A DNA stretch of 64,000 bases, from positions 13,957,524 to 14,021,523 of the forward strand of contig NC_053115.1 in NCBI RefSeq assembly GCF_010015445.1, in the 5' to 3' direction. Below, in pieces: positions 42,994 to 56,027 of the stretch. A program made the translations under genes and the position numbers. The notes beneath the pieces were generated by a model, which ran no database searches, was not told where the DNA came from, and was given only the letters and a program-made list of their open reading frames with translations. Origin of the DNA: Perca fluviatilis (taxonomy: Eukaryota > Chordata > Actinopteri > Perciformes > Percidae). Each line of letters opens with the position of its first letter. The first letter of the stretch is position 1.

Positions 42994-43796
42994 GACATTA
43001 AGAATCAGAAATAAAGGAGAGGAACAGACAGACATGGTAGATTGAGAGCCAAGTTTTAGCATTGGCTCCATAGCATGGACTTGACTAGTGGAGTAGAGGG
43101 AGAGGTGTGTTCTCATTGAGGCACATGGACAGACGCAGTGGAGATGAAATTAGGGCATTCTTTATAGCTGAGTAGAGCAGTTGAGCTGGCAACAGAAGTA
43201 GGCTAAATAATCGTCCATATCATTAAATGGTCTCTTGTTTATTTGGGGGCAAGAGGGGGAACAGGAATGTCCATGTGACTAAAACATGCTAATAAGTTGT
43301 CCCACTAACCTTGAAAAGAAAGAAAGAACTTAACTTGTAGCGGGTCAATTCTCATGTTTCTATTCTTTTTACAATTTTTTTTTTTTACTTCATTTTCAAA
43401 TCTTTCTTTGATTTTGCATCACTTCCACATTACCCTCTATCTCTTTGATTCTCTTTTGGTAACCCAAAACCTTTCCTCTGTCTCCTCAGCTCCACAGCAG
43501 GCCTGGGGTCAGTTTGAAAAGGCCAGCACACGCAATCCCTGTGAGCCCTCATGCCTCTGCAGGGACATATGTTGTTCAGGCTCTGTTCATAGATGAAAAG
43601 GGGATTCCAGTGGGGGTCACATGCTCCCTGCGGGGCTATAGAGAAGGCCGTCCATTTCATGGATGACAAGCCATACATGGTTTCCTTTGTGTGGGATGCA
43701 TGTGCAGATTTCTATTGCATTGTGCAGCTCTTCTGTTAAAGGCAACCTGTGCACAATGTGTGCCTTTTCATGTTTGGTTTCACATGTGCAGGTATT

Positions 43797-43899
<103 letters not shown>

Positions 43900-44753
43900 T
43901 AGAGAGAGAGAGACAGAGAGAGAAAGAGAGAGAAAAGATAAATGAATGTTTGTTCTTGGTCCTCAAGACTTGTAAGTGAAATGCACTAGCAGGCTAAAGT
44001 GTTCCATGAGAATAATGTGAATGAAACATTATTATTGAAGTTTTACTTAAAATATATGAGCCATATTAATAAATTATAATCAATAGACACTCACACACAC
44101 ACACCTGCAGGCCGTGGTCCAGAGGCCTGTGTTGCACAGCTGAGATTGGAAGTGACTTTGGACACTCTGTATTGTTCCATCACAAGACTGGTTTGCCTTG
44201 AAGCTGATAATGTCTGTGACTTGTCAGTGGGATTTTTTACGACCTTGTGTATGTGTGTGAAAATGAGAGAGGGAGAGTAAGAAAAAAAGAGAAGGGAGGA
44301 TAGAAGAAGATGAAGATTAGTCAGCCCCTGCCCTTAAGAGCTGAAGTCCCTGAGGAACTGTACATCCGTTTCCATCACAACCAGAACTGGGAAACCACCT
44401 CTCCTGTCCTCAGAGAGGTTTCATCACGCTTCACTGAGGTGAACCAGGTCGGGAACGAATCCCGACATAAATAGACCAACAAGTAAACAGGCTGACAGAC
44501 AGACACACTGACTGATGGACAAAGTTTCTAGTTTCTAGTTCTAGTTTCTGAAGTCTCTTAAGGCTCAGTTAAGACAGGCCATGTGTAAACAAATGGTTTG
44601 CAGTGGTTGAAAGATGCAGATAAAACAGGGTTAAAATGAGATCATGTGTAAATGTGGGTTCTTGGTGCTCTACATAGCAATTAGAGAGAGATGGAGAGAC
44701 AAAGAGAAAAGAGTGAGTGATAGATCTCACAAGGCGATCATCATACACCGGGT

Positions 44754-44758
<5 letters not shown>

Positions 44759-44829
<71 letters not shown>
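44759..44829 (+). repeat. (TG)n microsatellite
   Basis: 71-bp TG run. The surrounding 44.0-45.5 kb shows no exon I can support. Confidence 0.96.
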
Positions 44830-44830
<1 letters not shown>

Positions 44831-45574
44831 TGCGTGCATCAGGGGGGTGAGCAGGTTCAACAGGTCCCATGTTGGGAGGCTTGCGAGTGTTCAGGTGCTA
44901 GAATCCTATATCGGAGCCAGTGCTGACCATGGATCTATATCAAGAGCCGGCTAGGATTTCAGCCCCAGGGGGTGATGGAGGATTATTCTGACAAAGACGG
45001 GTTCTGGCCAGCCTGAAATAACTGATCCAAACTTGCTCTGACTTTCGCACACTAATGAAGAACAGAGGGAGGAGAGGGAAAGACGAAGGGAGATGCACCG
45101 CCTGCCCCTGAGATTTCCTTCCTGTCAGGAAGTTAAAAGAAGTGCTGTGAAACAGGAGAGTGTGTCAAGGGAGCATTCTGGGAAGCAGTGGAGAAAAGGC
45201 AAATGTCAGCACGTCAGATTCTACAGCTCCGGGCACAGACCTTGCATTACTGATCCTTGTACACCAAGGCAAACTTTGGGACATTAATGCATAACCCATC
45301 AGTTATGGACAGAAATATTTTATGTACAGGGTGATGTGAGCATTGTGGTCTCTTTGACAATGAAAACAGAGAAAAATGGTTGGAGCCATGACGCTTTCCC
45401 CAGGGAGGACACTGTAATGAACAGACCGTCCTTAGTGTCTGGGGAGCAGCTATAAGTGAACCTGCAGCTATGCAAAGTAACTGTAACTCTGTAGCTTGTG
45501 TTAATTCATCAGCACAAAGCTGTCAAAGCTCAGGCAGCAGTTTCTAATTTCAGACCCCTCTCTTACATAGCCTA

Positions 45575-45576
45575 GT

Positions 45577-45674
<98 letters not shown>

Positions 45675-45682
45675 GTGTGTGT
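45575..45682 (+). repeat. (GT)n microsatellite, interrupted
   Basis: GT run of about 108 bp with three small interruptions. Confidence 0.95.
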
Positions 45683-45734
45683 CTAGGTGAATATAAAGTG
45701 TACGTGTGTGTGTACTTGTGCATAGGTGTTTTTA

Positions 45735-45954
45735 AAAGGTGTACTCCGTGGCCGTGTTGGCTCAGTGGGTGGAGCAGGCGCACATGTAATTAGAGGTTTA
45801 TGTCTTGACGCAGAAGTCCAGGGCTTGAATCAGACCTGTGACAATTTCCTGCATGTCTCCCCCCCCTCTCTCTCCCCTTTCTCACCTAGCTGTCCTGTCA
45901 AATAAAGACAGAAAAGCCCAAAAATGATCTTTAAAAAAAATCAAAGGTGTACTC
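45735..45954 (+). mobile_element. tRNA-derived SINE with 12-bp target-site duplication
   Basis: The SINE body at 45747-45942 has the head 'gttggctcagtgggtggagc', B-box-like 'ggcttgaatcagacc', a CT-rich middle, 'tgtcaaataaagaca' and an A-rich tail. The direct repeat aaaggtgtactc flanks it at 45735-45746 and 45943-45954, proving retroposition by target-primed integration. Confidence 0.88.
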
Positions 45955-46645
45955 TGTGTGTATATATGAGATCAATCAAGACATGATGTGCTTCTCTTAC
46001 ATAACTGAGAATGATGTGTGAATGTGAATGAAGTGTATCCAAGTGGAGAGTACGCAAAAGGACAGTATCACTTTACTATAGGTTGGGAAGTTAGGAATCT
46101 TATACAATATAGTTATAGTACATTATTTCATCAAATACATACTTAAATAATGTATTATCCTTAAGAATACAGGTACCCTTAAATCATTAGTTGAATAATT
46201 GGGGATTACTTGTTGGATTACAGGTGTAACCAAATGTTTGTTGAAGATATTTCAAATTTACAGAAAGTTATCAGATCAAGTTAAGCCGCAGATCTGGTGT
46301 ACATGATGGATATTATTTGCATAGAAGAAGCAAGCTCTGCAGTGTTATAGACAAACTGTATCAAAGACATCTTTGTACAGACCAAATTATTTGTCTTTCT
46401 AGCTGCCAAGCAACATGCAGTATTTTAGGAATAGTGTTTTTGTTGTCTCTCAGACTCTAAAATTCAGCAAGTTGTAGCTGAAGTGCAGTTTTTGATCTAA
46501 ATAGGAAACACTTGTTGACAGTCCATTCAGCAAACATACATAACATTTTTGAAGCAAAATGTTATGAAAGGAGCACTCCAGTGATTTAACACATCAAATA
46601 GTTTATTTGTCATGGGAAGTCATCTGATAAAAACAGTTGTATGTA

Positions 46646-46653
<8 letters not shown>

Positions 46654-46686
<33 letters not shown>
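46654..46686 (+). repeat. (TA)n microsatellite
   Basis: 33-bp TA run preceded by a short TG run. Confidence 0.9.
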
Positions 46687-46688
<2 letters not shown>

Positions 46689-47412
46689 CCTCTCTTTATT
46701 TTGCAGGAAAGAACTGTCATTGCTACATCAATGTCCCGGGTGTCATTAACAGACAAGACAAATATTATGATACTTAATTTGGGTGAAGTCGCAGGCAATC
46801 ACTGGTGCCTGTCTCTCTGACAGTGGTGTGGATTTCCAATTACCCCACATATTAAAAGTGTTCTAATAATGTGGCTCTACAGAGGTAAACATATATGTTA
46901 GATTCACATATTAAACTTATTTGAGCAATATTCCTTTTTGTTTGATGACATTTTAAAAACCTTTCAACATTAAATGTAACAAGATCTGGCAGTCAAGAAG
47001 AAGTGGGAGTAGAGTGAAGGGTGTTCCCAGGTGGAATGGGAGTTAGTTAGTCTTTGCCCCTCCATCCTATTTATACATTGCATTACACAGGACTATATTG
47101 TGGAAGCACATGATGGCCCGAGACAATGTCACGACACATCTTTGTTCTGTGAATTCAGTTAACATTTTCTTGTTCTCTTGGTGTCATTTGTAATAATAAT
47201 AATGTAGCTGATTGTTCTTTCAGAAAGCCTAATGTGATTAAGGACAACCATATACAGATAAACAGAGGTTAGCCGAGGGCATCGCATCATGTGTGGCAAA
47301 CACAATTCATCTGCTTCATGCAGGTTTGAAAACACTTTCTTTGCAAATAATAAGTTGAGCTCTGCTATCATTCAAGGCAAGATTTGTGGTTCTAATAAAA
47401 CCTTTGATTGGT

Positions 47413-47426
47413 CTGCCATCTAGTGG
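47413..47426 (-). promoter_or_regulatory. Exact CTCF-type motif, reverse
   Basis: The minus strand reads CCACTAGATGGCAG, matching every position of CCASYAGRKGGCRS. It lies 1.9 kb before mapkapk2 exon 1 and faces the forward motif at 19498. Similar words are common in fish repeats, so binding needs data. Confidence 0.5.
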
Positions 47427-48097
47427 TTCCACGAAGGGCTGCATTTAAGTTCCAGATGGACCATAGCCAATGAGTCAAAGAAATACACTTAGAAGCAAAG
47501 AAAGTGTAACTGAAACCAGAGTAAACAACACAGATCATTAGATGGGGGGGAGGGGGGGGGGGTGATTAATGTGAAATAAGAAATGTAAACGTAAAACAGT
47601 ATAAAATGACTGTGATTACTTTCAATTTTATGCTAATAAAATTGGTTTTGTATCCAAACAATTAAGCTAAATGTTGTTTCCCATTAACCCTTTAACAAAG
47701 TTAACTGCTAAATGAAAAAAAGACACTACCATTGTCAAATAACAATGCACTATTGCTTATCTTTTGTTTTTGTAGATATTTAGAGTATTCACATTTGCCA
47801 ACAGATTTAATTCATTTCAGATTTCATTTCAATGCTGGCTTGAATACAGATTGATGACAGTGCTTAGAGTTTGTTAAACAGGACAATGTTAAAGCCATTA
47901 AGGCTTTCTATCAGAGGCAACAATTGGTGTTAAAGTGGCATGATTGAATTAACACATTTACTGAAGGTCAGGGCCTAAGCTACTCATTTCACGTCTTTGT
48001 TGTTTTCCAATTTGGGTGGCATTTTAGAATACTTTTAGGCCAACAAATAAATATACAAGAGATTTCATTTGTGACAGTGTGGAAAGGGATTTGAAAC

Positions 48098-48101
<4 letters not shown>

Positions 48102-48163
<62 letters not shown>

Positions 48164-48193
48164 GCATATGTATGAAAGAGAGATAAAGAGTGC

Positions 48194-48237
<44 letters not shown>

Positions 48238-48240
48238 AGA
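48102..48240 (+). repeat. (TA)n followed by (GA)n
   Basis: TA run 48102-48159 and GA run 48195-48240, about 520 bp before the mapkapk2 TATA-like box. Confidence 0.95.
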
Positions 48241-48756
48241 CTTCCTTTTGGGTTTCTGAGTTTGGGGGTGGGAGGGGCACTTATAGCAAATTAACAATTG
48301 CATGTTTTGAGGCTGATATTTGTATTTCGCTTGACCTATGGAGAGTCCTTCTGAGCTGTCAGCAAATTATTAAAAGCAATCTAAATTAGGCATAAATTAG
48401 TGAATTCTGTTTTAATTAGAAAAAAGCAGGCTGGAAAATACCATAGCTCTCTAACTTCGAGGTAACCTATAGGACTCTGCTCGGGTCTCTTTCTGTCTCC
48501 TCTCTGTTTTAGTACCAAAATATTGCCAAATGGGTCCCTTCAGGACAGCAGAGGGGGTAGCCTCATCTGCTGACTTCGGTGACCCGTGTGGGAAATTTAA
48601 TAAAAGGAACTTAAACAACAACATATTAAACAAATACAAATGTGTTGGTTACTTTTGGCTGCATTATGGCAATCAGGCCATAACCTTTCAATTTGTAACT
48701 ACGCTATCTCTGTCTTGTGTCCTCTAAGTTTGTGCTTCATTCATGGTTCCTATCCG

Positions 48757-49589
<833 letters not shown>

Positions 49590-50399
49590 TAGGAAGGAAA
49601 CTGTTCAGAAAGCAAGAATGTTAAGTCAGTGTAGACCTGATGCATAGCCATGAGATCTGGATACCCTATTTTCAAGTAGCGTACTTCTACTGGAAGTTGT
49701 GTGGCCAACTGTGGGTTTAGACCAAACTATCTCAACTCAGGCTACACACCTTTTGAGGGTCACACAATATTAATAAAAAGACCTGAAAATCTCATTTGAC
49801 TAACTGATAAGTGGATGGACTGAAAATTAATCATTAATGGTTTAATAGATAAAAATGCCCCCCAAAAGTCACTGTTTCTAGTTTTTTTTAATGTGAATAT
49901 TTGTCAGTTTTCCTAGTCTTCTAATATCTTAAATCGAATACCTTTTGGGTTGTTGGTCGCTCAAAACGAGCAAACTGAAGACATCACCTGCAGCTCTTGG
50001 AAAATGTGATTGGCATTTTCTGACGTTTTATAGACTGACTGAATAGATTAACGGAGTAAATAATTATTTGCAGATAAAAAGATTCTCTGATAATGTATTG
50101 CCCTGTGAGTGTCATGATAGTATGGGTCTACTACACCCACCTTTTTAGTTTATATCATCACTGGCCATGATTACTTTACCAAAAAAGCAACCAGATGTTT
50201 GCTGATCAGTTATTAGCAGGTGATTTAAACACCTGAAATAGGATAAAGGGGTTTGTAATATTTCAAGTTTAGACAAAGCTACTTGATTATTTTATATGCA
50301 CAAATGTATTAATTTATGATAGAAATGCCCCCCATCTCAGCTGTGATGTGTTTGGATTTTAACGATTCTGATTCAGATTCTGCTTATCGATTCCTGTTC

Positions 50400-51859
50400 T
50401 TAAAGGTGCACTATGAGTTCCTGCATGGTTTCAGCGCGATTTCATTTTTGTCTCAAATCGTAGGCATTTCTCCTTCATCCGCTAGCTGCCTGCCCCCTGA
50501 ATACACTGTGAAAAAGCAGTAAACGTCAAACAAACACTAGGGGCACAGGCTGTGCAACAAAATACAACAAACCAAATTCCAGCCAATCACCGACAAGATG
50601 GTTGGGGGCGGGGGTCGGGGTTAGTGACAGTAAAGGCCATTTTATAGTCGTGCGTAAAATCGCCGGACCCTACGCGGTAGCCTGACACGCACCTCTCGAA
50701 AAATTTAACTACACGTCGCAGCGACGCACGTCGGTCGGCCGTGGCTTGGTAGCGTTGCATTTCCCCCGGCTCATTTCCTGGTTCTCCTTCTCCATAATCA
50801 ACATGAAATCAAGGAGACAGTTACCTTTTCCTGCTACAGATTTCCCACATTGGTCAGAAAACACAGGGGAGACACTTTGTTTCTCTCACTATGACTCTAT
50901 AGTCGCTACTCGCTCCAAAGCTAATTGCCGTCACTCTCTCACTTCTCCCTCGCTCTATCACCCACTCCCACACACACACACACACACACATGCTGGCTCA
51001 ACGCACACACCAGCGCGCAAGTATAAACATCAGGCCACTTATGGCGCTTTTCCATTACATGGTACCTACTCGCCTCGACTCTAATCGCCTTTTTTGGTTT
51101 TCCATTACGAAAACAATTACCTGGTACCTGCTAACAGATACTTTTTTTTAGTACCACCTCAGTCGAGGTTCCAAGCGAGCTGAGGCGAGCCGAGAAGGTG
51201 ACGTGAAAACCTGGCTACTGACTGGTCGGAAAGAATCGTCACTGCATTGCTAGCGACAGACGGCATTTTTAAATAGTTTAGCCAGTGGTGTTTTTTTGCT
51301 GCCGGAGGCTCCACGCAGAGCTTTCTCCGTAGCATACAAGTGGCCTGATGAGCGAGGGAGAAGTGAGAGAGTGCCGGCGATTATCTCCGCAGCGAGTAGT
51401 GACTCTAGAGTCATATAGTGAGAGAAACAAAGTGTCTGCCCTTTTCTTTCTGACCACGGTGGGGAATCTGGAGCAGTAAACGTTAACTATCTCTTTGATT
51501 TCATGTTGTTTACGGAGAAGGAGAACCAGGAAATGAGTCGGGGGGGAATGCAATGCTACCAAGCCACGCCCACAGCAGTCGCTATGACGACCAGCCACGC
51601 TGAGGCGGTACTAAAATCTGCAATGGAAAAGGGACGCACAGTGCGGCGAGTCGAGCAGGTACCATGTAATGGAAAAAGGCCATTACTTAGGCTACTGCGA
51701 GAGCTCTGCGTGGAGCCTCCGCACAACTGTAAAACGGCCTTCAGTCATGACGGTTACGGAAACGTGAAGGGAGGGGCGAGCTTGCTCTGTTTTGTTTGGT
51801 ATTTATTGGAACGTTAACAGAAGTGACGTCATGCAGGAACTCATAGTGCACCTTTTTAA
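50400..51859. mobile_element. TTAA-flanked element (AGGTGCACTATGAG ends), 1452 bp
   Basis: The body at 50404-51855 starts 'aggtgcactatgagttcctg' and ends 'caggaactcatagtgcacct', nearly perfect inverted ends, with TTAA on both sides. It contains a second element (51041-51682) and a long inverted repeat (about 50762-50960 against 51330-51545). No transposase. Confidence 0.85.
51041..51682. mobile_element. Nested MITE (GGCGCTTTTCCATTACATGG ends)
   Basis: The left end 'atggcgcttttccattacat' continues 'ggtacctactcgcctcgac'; the right end reads 'gcgagtcgagcaggtaccat' then 'gtaatggaaaaaggcca'. These are inverted terminal repeats of about 35 bp, inside 50404-51855. Confidence 0.8.
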
Positions 51860-52196
51860 AGCTATAGTACGCAACTATTGGGTTACTAGGAAGCCATTGC
51901 CAAATGAGTTGATACATAGCTATCAGCTAAACAAAACTCTCTCAGTATTTCTCAGTATGGCTATGTTTAGAAGTGTTGTCCGTTCCCACGCAGAAGTTCG
52001 AGACATTACAGTGTCAGGAATTACAACTAGAAAATCCCTTTCTGTATCGGTCAATGATTGATAAAGGACAAACGTCACAAACGCTATCCACACACGGTTG
52101 ACCGAAACAAGATCCAGTGAAGCCACATATTGCTGTAAGTCAATTCAGTTATTTCTGTATTATTATAGAAGGGATCATAGTGTCAGACTGATGTCG

Positions 52197-52577
52197 TGAA
52201 GTGGCGTATGTATGACACGCCAATTTGTATGCTGTTATTGGCGTGTTATGAAGACGCACAGTCGCTTTTCAGCGTGTTTATCAACGCCGTTTGGCCTCCA
52301 TTGACTTACATTACCTTGCGTTTGCGTGTGAATTGATGCCGTAGCGAGTAGTATAAAAGGTCGAAAATCCGCGTCGGGGTGGTGGATGGGTAAAACGCAG
52401 GACTTTCACCCAGGAGACCGGGGATCGCGTCCCGCGTGTGTTGTTTCCTTACCACGTTCTTCTTTTCCTAATCCCAACCGTTTTTTCTTTTCCCCCGCGT
52501 GTGACGTTAAAACCAACCGTAGCCTCGCGAAAACACGCCACGTGGCTTTAGAAAGTGGCGTGTATGTTTACGCGAAG
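52197..52577 (+). mobile_element. Retroelement-like repeat with tRNA-Glu-like segment
   Basis: The stretch 52377-52440 resembles a tRNA from D-arm to T-arm: 'gcaggactttcacccaggag' has an anticodon loop like that of tRNA-Glu(TTC), and 'ccggggatcgcgtcccgc' a T-arm-like hairpin. The acceptor stem does not pair, so it is not a functional tRNA gene. Similar words flank the unit: 'aagtggcgtatgtatgacac' on the left and 'aagtggcgtgtatgtttacg' on the right. Confidence 0.5.
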
Positions 52578-53732
52578 TAATGGTGTCACGTTGGTAGTGT
52601 GAAGTTTGTTAAAATAGGCACTGCACAAAATCTTCCCCAAGTGAATCACAACCTGGGAACATCCTGTGTGGTGGTTCAAACTGAAATCCAGTCTAAATAA
52701 CCGTGTCACCACTTGCTGCACTCAAGCATGTCTATTAAACATGAACACACACGCTCAAACGCAAACCTGTTTGATGTTGTGATGTCTTCTATATTGGTAA
52801 GCCATGTATAATTGGTATTAAACATAGAAAGTCAACATTACAGAAGTCTATATCAAGTAAGCCAGTGAGCCATCACTACAAAAAAATTATAGTGGTGTTA
52901 TCTCTTGCTGCTTACCTACTGTAAATTATGAATGTATTTTAAAGTGACATGACTAATTCCCTGTTCAGAGTGACCACATCACATGATCAAACCTGAGTCA
53001 GGAGCCTATCTGAATGGGTCAACGCAGGGCATGACCCGCCTCTCAACCTAGATTGGATGTGCGTTTGATGCTGCCTGGCTATGCTGATGGTGGAGAGAGT
53101 ATGCATATGGTCATAAGGAGGCTCAATTTAACTTTTATCGAATGAATATTCAATGCCTTTCAATGTGGTTGTCTAGTTTATCAAATATTATCAAACTACA
53201 CTGCAGACTCGAGTGTCTGCTAACAGTGACAACCAGAGTCAGCTGACTTACATGAATTGGTCCAATTCAGGTTGAATATGTCCATAGTAGAATATTGCTT
53301 ACATTGTTGTATTAGGCATTTTCACTCCATTTGAAATTGCAGAATTTTTTTTTGTTGGATAAATTAATATTATGTAAGAACTTTTATTAAATGTAGCCTA
53401 TTCCTTAAAATGAAACGTGTGGATGTAATTATTTTATGGTAGAAATATCTATTTTTAATTATTACAGTACACTCTTAATATTTAGAATTATTAAATCCCA
53501 AAATTGAATTAAAATGCATGTACAGTGTTTCAATGGCATGATTTCCTCAATCGGGTCGCTGCTTGGTAAACCTTGATTTAGATCACAAAGGCACTGGGAG
53601 TTCAGGGATACTTGTAAGAAGAGGAAGTTGCATTCATTTAACTTGTATTTTTGAGTGGTTTTAATACTTGATCTGCATTCTCTCATTTTTATAAATACAA
53701 GAATCACTTTGAGCTCTACTTAAATAGCGAGA

Positions 53733-54097
53733 CTGCTTACTAGGGCTGAGCGATATGGAGAAAATCAAATATCACGATATTTTGGACCAAATACCTCTAT
53801 CGATACCGCAATGATATTTTAGTGTTGACTATTGGTGCTTTCACAAAAATAGTTACGCAATGAGATTTTTGATAATCATCATTAATGTGGATATAATGAC
53901 TAAGTGGGTAAAGGCAAATAATAGAACAGTTACAACAGTCTGGTAAGTTCAGAACATTACATCACTTTACTGTAATGCAGCCTTTAAAACCAGGAAAAGA
54001 CAACACTTATGTCATATTGCAATATCCAAAATCTAAGACGATATCTAGTCTCATATCACGATATCGATATATTTCCCAGCTCTACTGCACTGCTTAC
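53733..54097. mobile_element. hAT-type non-autonomous element
   Basis: The left end 'tagggctgagcgatatggag' and the right 'cgatatatttcccagctcta' are inverted. The flanking direct repeat ctgcttac occurs at 53733-53740 and 54090-54097. The right copy is five bases past the expected end, suggesting a small rearrangement. Confidence 0.75.
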
Positions 54098-54575
54098 ATC
54101 ATGTTTTGTTGCCAGCCATCGCTACTGCCTCACAGAGTAAGAAAGGTGACTTAATGTGGGAAAATGTCATGATCTATCATATCTACAGGAGGATATTGGG
54201 GAATGCAAAAGAATGTGGAGTAAATATTTTGGTGTTTGAGCTACTGGACAGATGGCATCAGTGACCTCCCTTTCTCATGTCAAAACTGGAAATAGACTCT
54301 ATATGTCAGATAACTTTATGACACGCACACACACGCACGCACACGCACTCTAAAGGCCACTAGTGATGTGATTGTAATATACTATTCTTCCTTGAACACA
54401 ATTACTCTTATAGCTCCTGAAACTTGTTGCACTTCGGAGGTGACCTGTAATGCGCTATAGCTTCATTGATATCTTGTCATGCTGGTGTAAGACAGCTGTA
54501 ACAAAACTGTAGACCCTGAGAAAAATTGATTGATGCCTCCACTTAATGACATAATGTCCTTGTTGGTCCCGTCAC

Positions 54576-54594
54576 TGACGTCAGCTGAGTCAGC
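54576..54594 (+). promoter_or_regulatory. CRE plus AP-1/Maf-type site in mapkapk2 intron 1
   Basis: TGACGTCA (54576-54583) is followed at once by GCTGAGTCAGC (54584-54594), which contains the AP-1 site TGAGTCA and the core of a Maf recognition element. No repeat is recognised here. Confidence 0.45.
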
Positions 54595-55381
54595 CCCATC
54601 TTATCTACTGTATTCATTAGGTTTGCAGTAGATGCCAGGACCAGGAACCTGCCAGCCTGGCCCAAGGTGACATCACCTTGTAAAACTTACCTGTCTCTTG
54701 AACCAAGTTTTGTGCTGACAGTGCAGCTGAATAATTTGTAACTCAGCCACAGTCTCTCTCTCCCACAGACACTCACAGAGAAATGAAGAGTCTTCTAAGT
54801 ACTAAAAATAGATATTTTAATTGTAATGCATTATGCTTATTATAACCTGTCGCAGAGAATCAATACCTTTTGACTTTGTTGCTTTTGTCAGCGACAAAGC
54901 TATGTGCCCTTCTGTGTTGATTGGTCTGTGTCCTGGCACGCGCACACTGTCAAAGGGTGTAAGGCATCTGCAGGTATCGCCTTACAGTGAGTACATTTAT
55001 ATGCACACAAGAAACCAGGTGTCTCATGTATAAACGACAAGGTTGCGTACGCTGGTTTTGTGTTTTTAGCTGAGCTAGACCTGAGAATATCTGGTTAATA
55101 CAGATCGGAGATGCTGTTTTGCTCTCATTGTACTCTTTGAAGTTAACTGGGAGTGATGTAATGTAGCGTTTTATGTGGAGTAAGCACTGCGCGGGGAAAT
55201 TTAGCAAGCACGTCCTCTGCAGCGCTGCATTAGATTCAAACTCTCGCTCCATTGTCCGATATACTCGTTCTAAACACTTCTCTCTGGGCCAGTATGCCAT
55301 CGTACAGCCTGGAACACTGCATTTACGACGTGGCTCATTTCCAATATCCTTGGAAAAACTTCAAAACTGTATTTCTTCTTT

Positions 55382-55910
55382 CTAAAGTACACAGTGCAGC
55401 TCGTGTTGGAGAACCTGACAGAGCTCCAGCTCAGCGGGTCTGTGAAGGGTGTGAGGCCGACCGGGAAGGCTTCAAACCCGGCAAGCAGCCGCCTGCTGTC
55501 ACAGCAGATTGTGGAGCTCTTGAAGTCCGACACTGTCTTACCAAATTTGCAATTAGCCCTAAGTTTTCATAAAACAGCCCATATGTGAGCTCTACATAGT
55601 TGATTTCTCGCATAAAAAGTCTCAGAAGTGAATTTAGTGATGTAATATCGGAGATCTGCGTGACCTAGATTCAGAAGACTAAGCTGACCTCAGGTCAGTG
55701 GTGTAGCCTATGCAAATGTTGGGGCGTGACAAAGACTAGGAAAGAGAAGTTGATGTCAACTTTTAGCTTTGTTGAGATTCACCCGTTTTCAGCAGCAGTT
55801 TCAAATGGTGAGATTTGCAGAGGAAAGAGGTGTCAATGGGATTTTGAGGTTCTATTCATGTCCTATTTACCCACCAAACTGTCGTTTTTCAACTATGAAA
55901 GCAGTCAACC
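55382..55910. repeat. Inverted partial copy of the 56318-58059 element
   Basis: 'ttgatttctcgcataaaaag', 'tgacctcaggtcagtggtgt' and 'gaggtgtcaatgggattttg' are the reverse complement of blocks at 56397-56680. It is one arm of a local inverted duplication. Confidence 0.7.
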
Positions 55911-56027
55911 TAGGGAAACACTGGAAGTGATGGCCAACAAGACGTTTTGAAGTCTGGTTCTGCCTCATCTGGAAAGAAACTCAGTGAAATGTGTCGTTAA
56001 GGTGATGGAATCCTCGACACAATGACT

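Noticed and set aside
52377..52445. Functional tRNA-Glu gene
   Set aside because: The anticodon and T-arm fit, but the 5' and 3' acceptor strands do not pair and the unit sits in a repeat.
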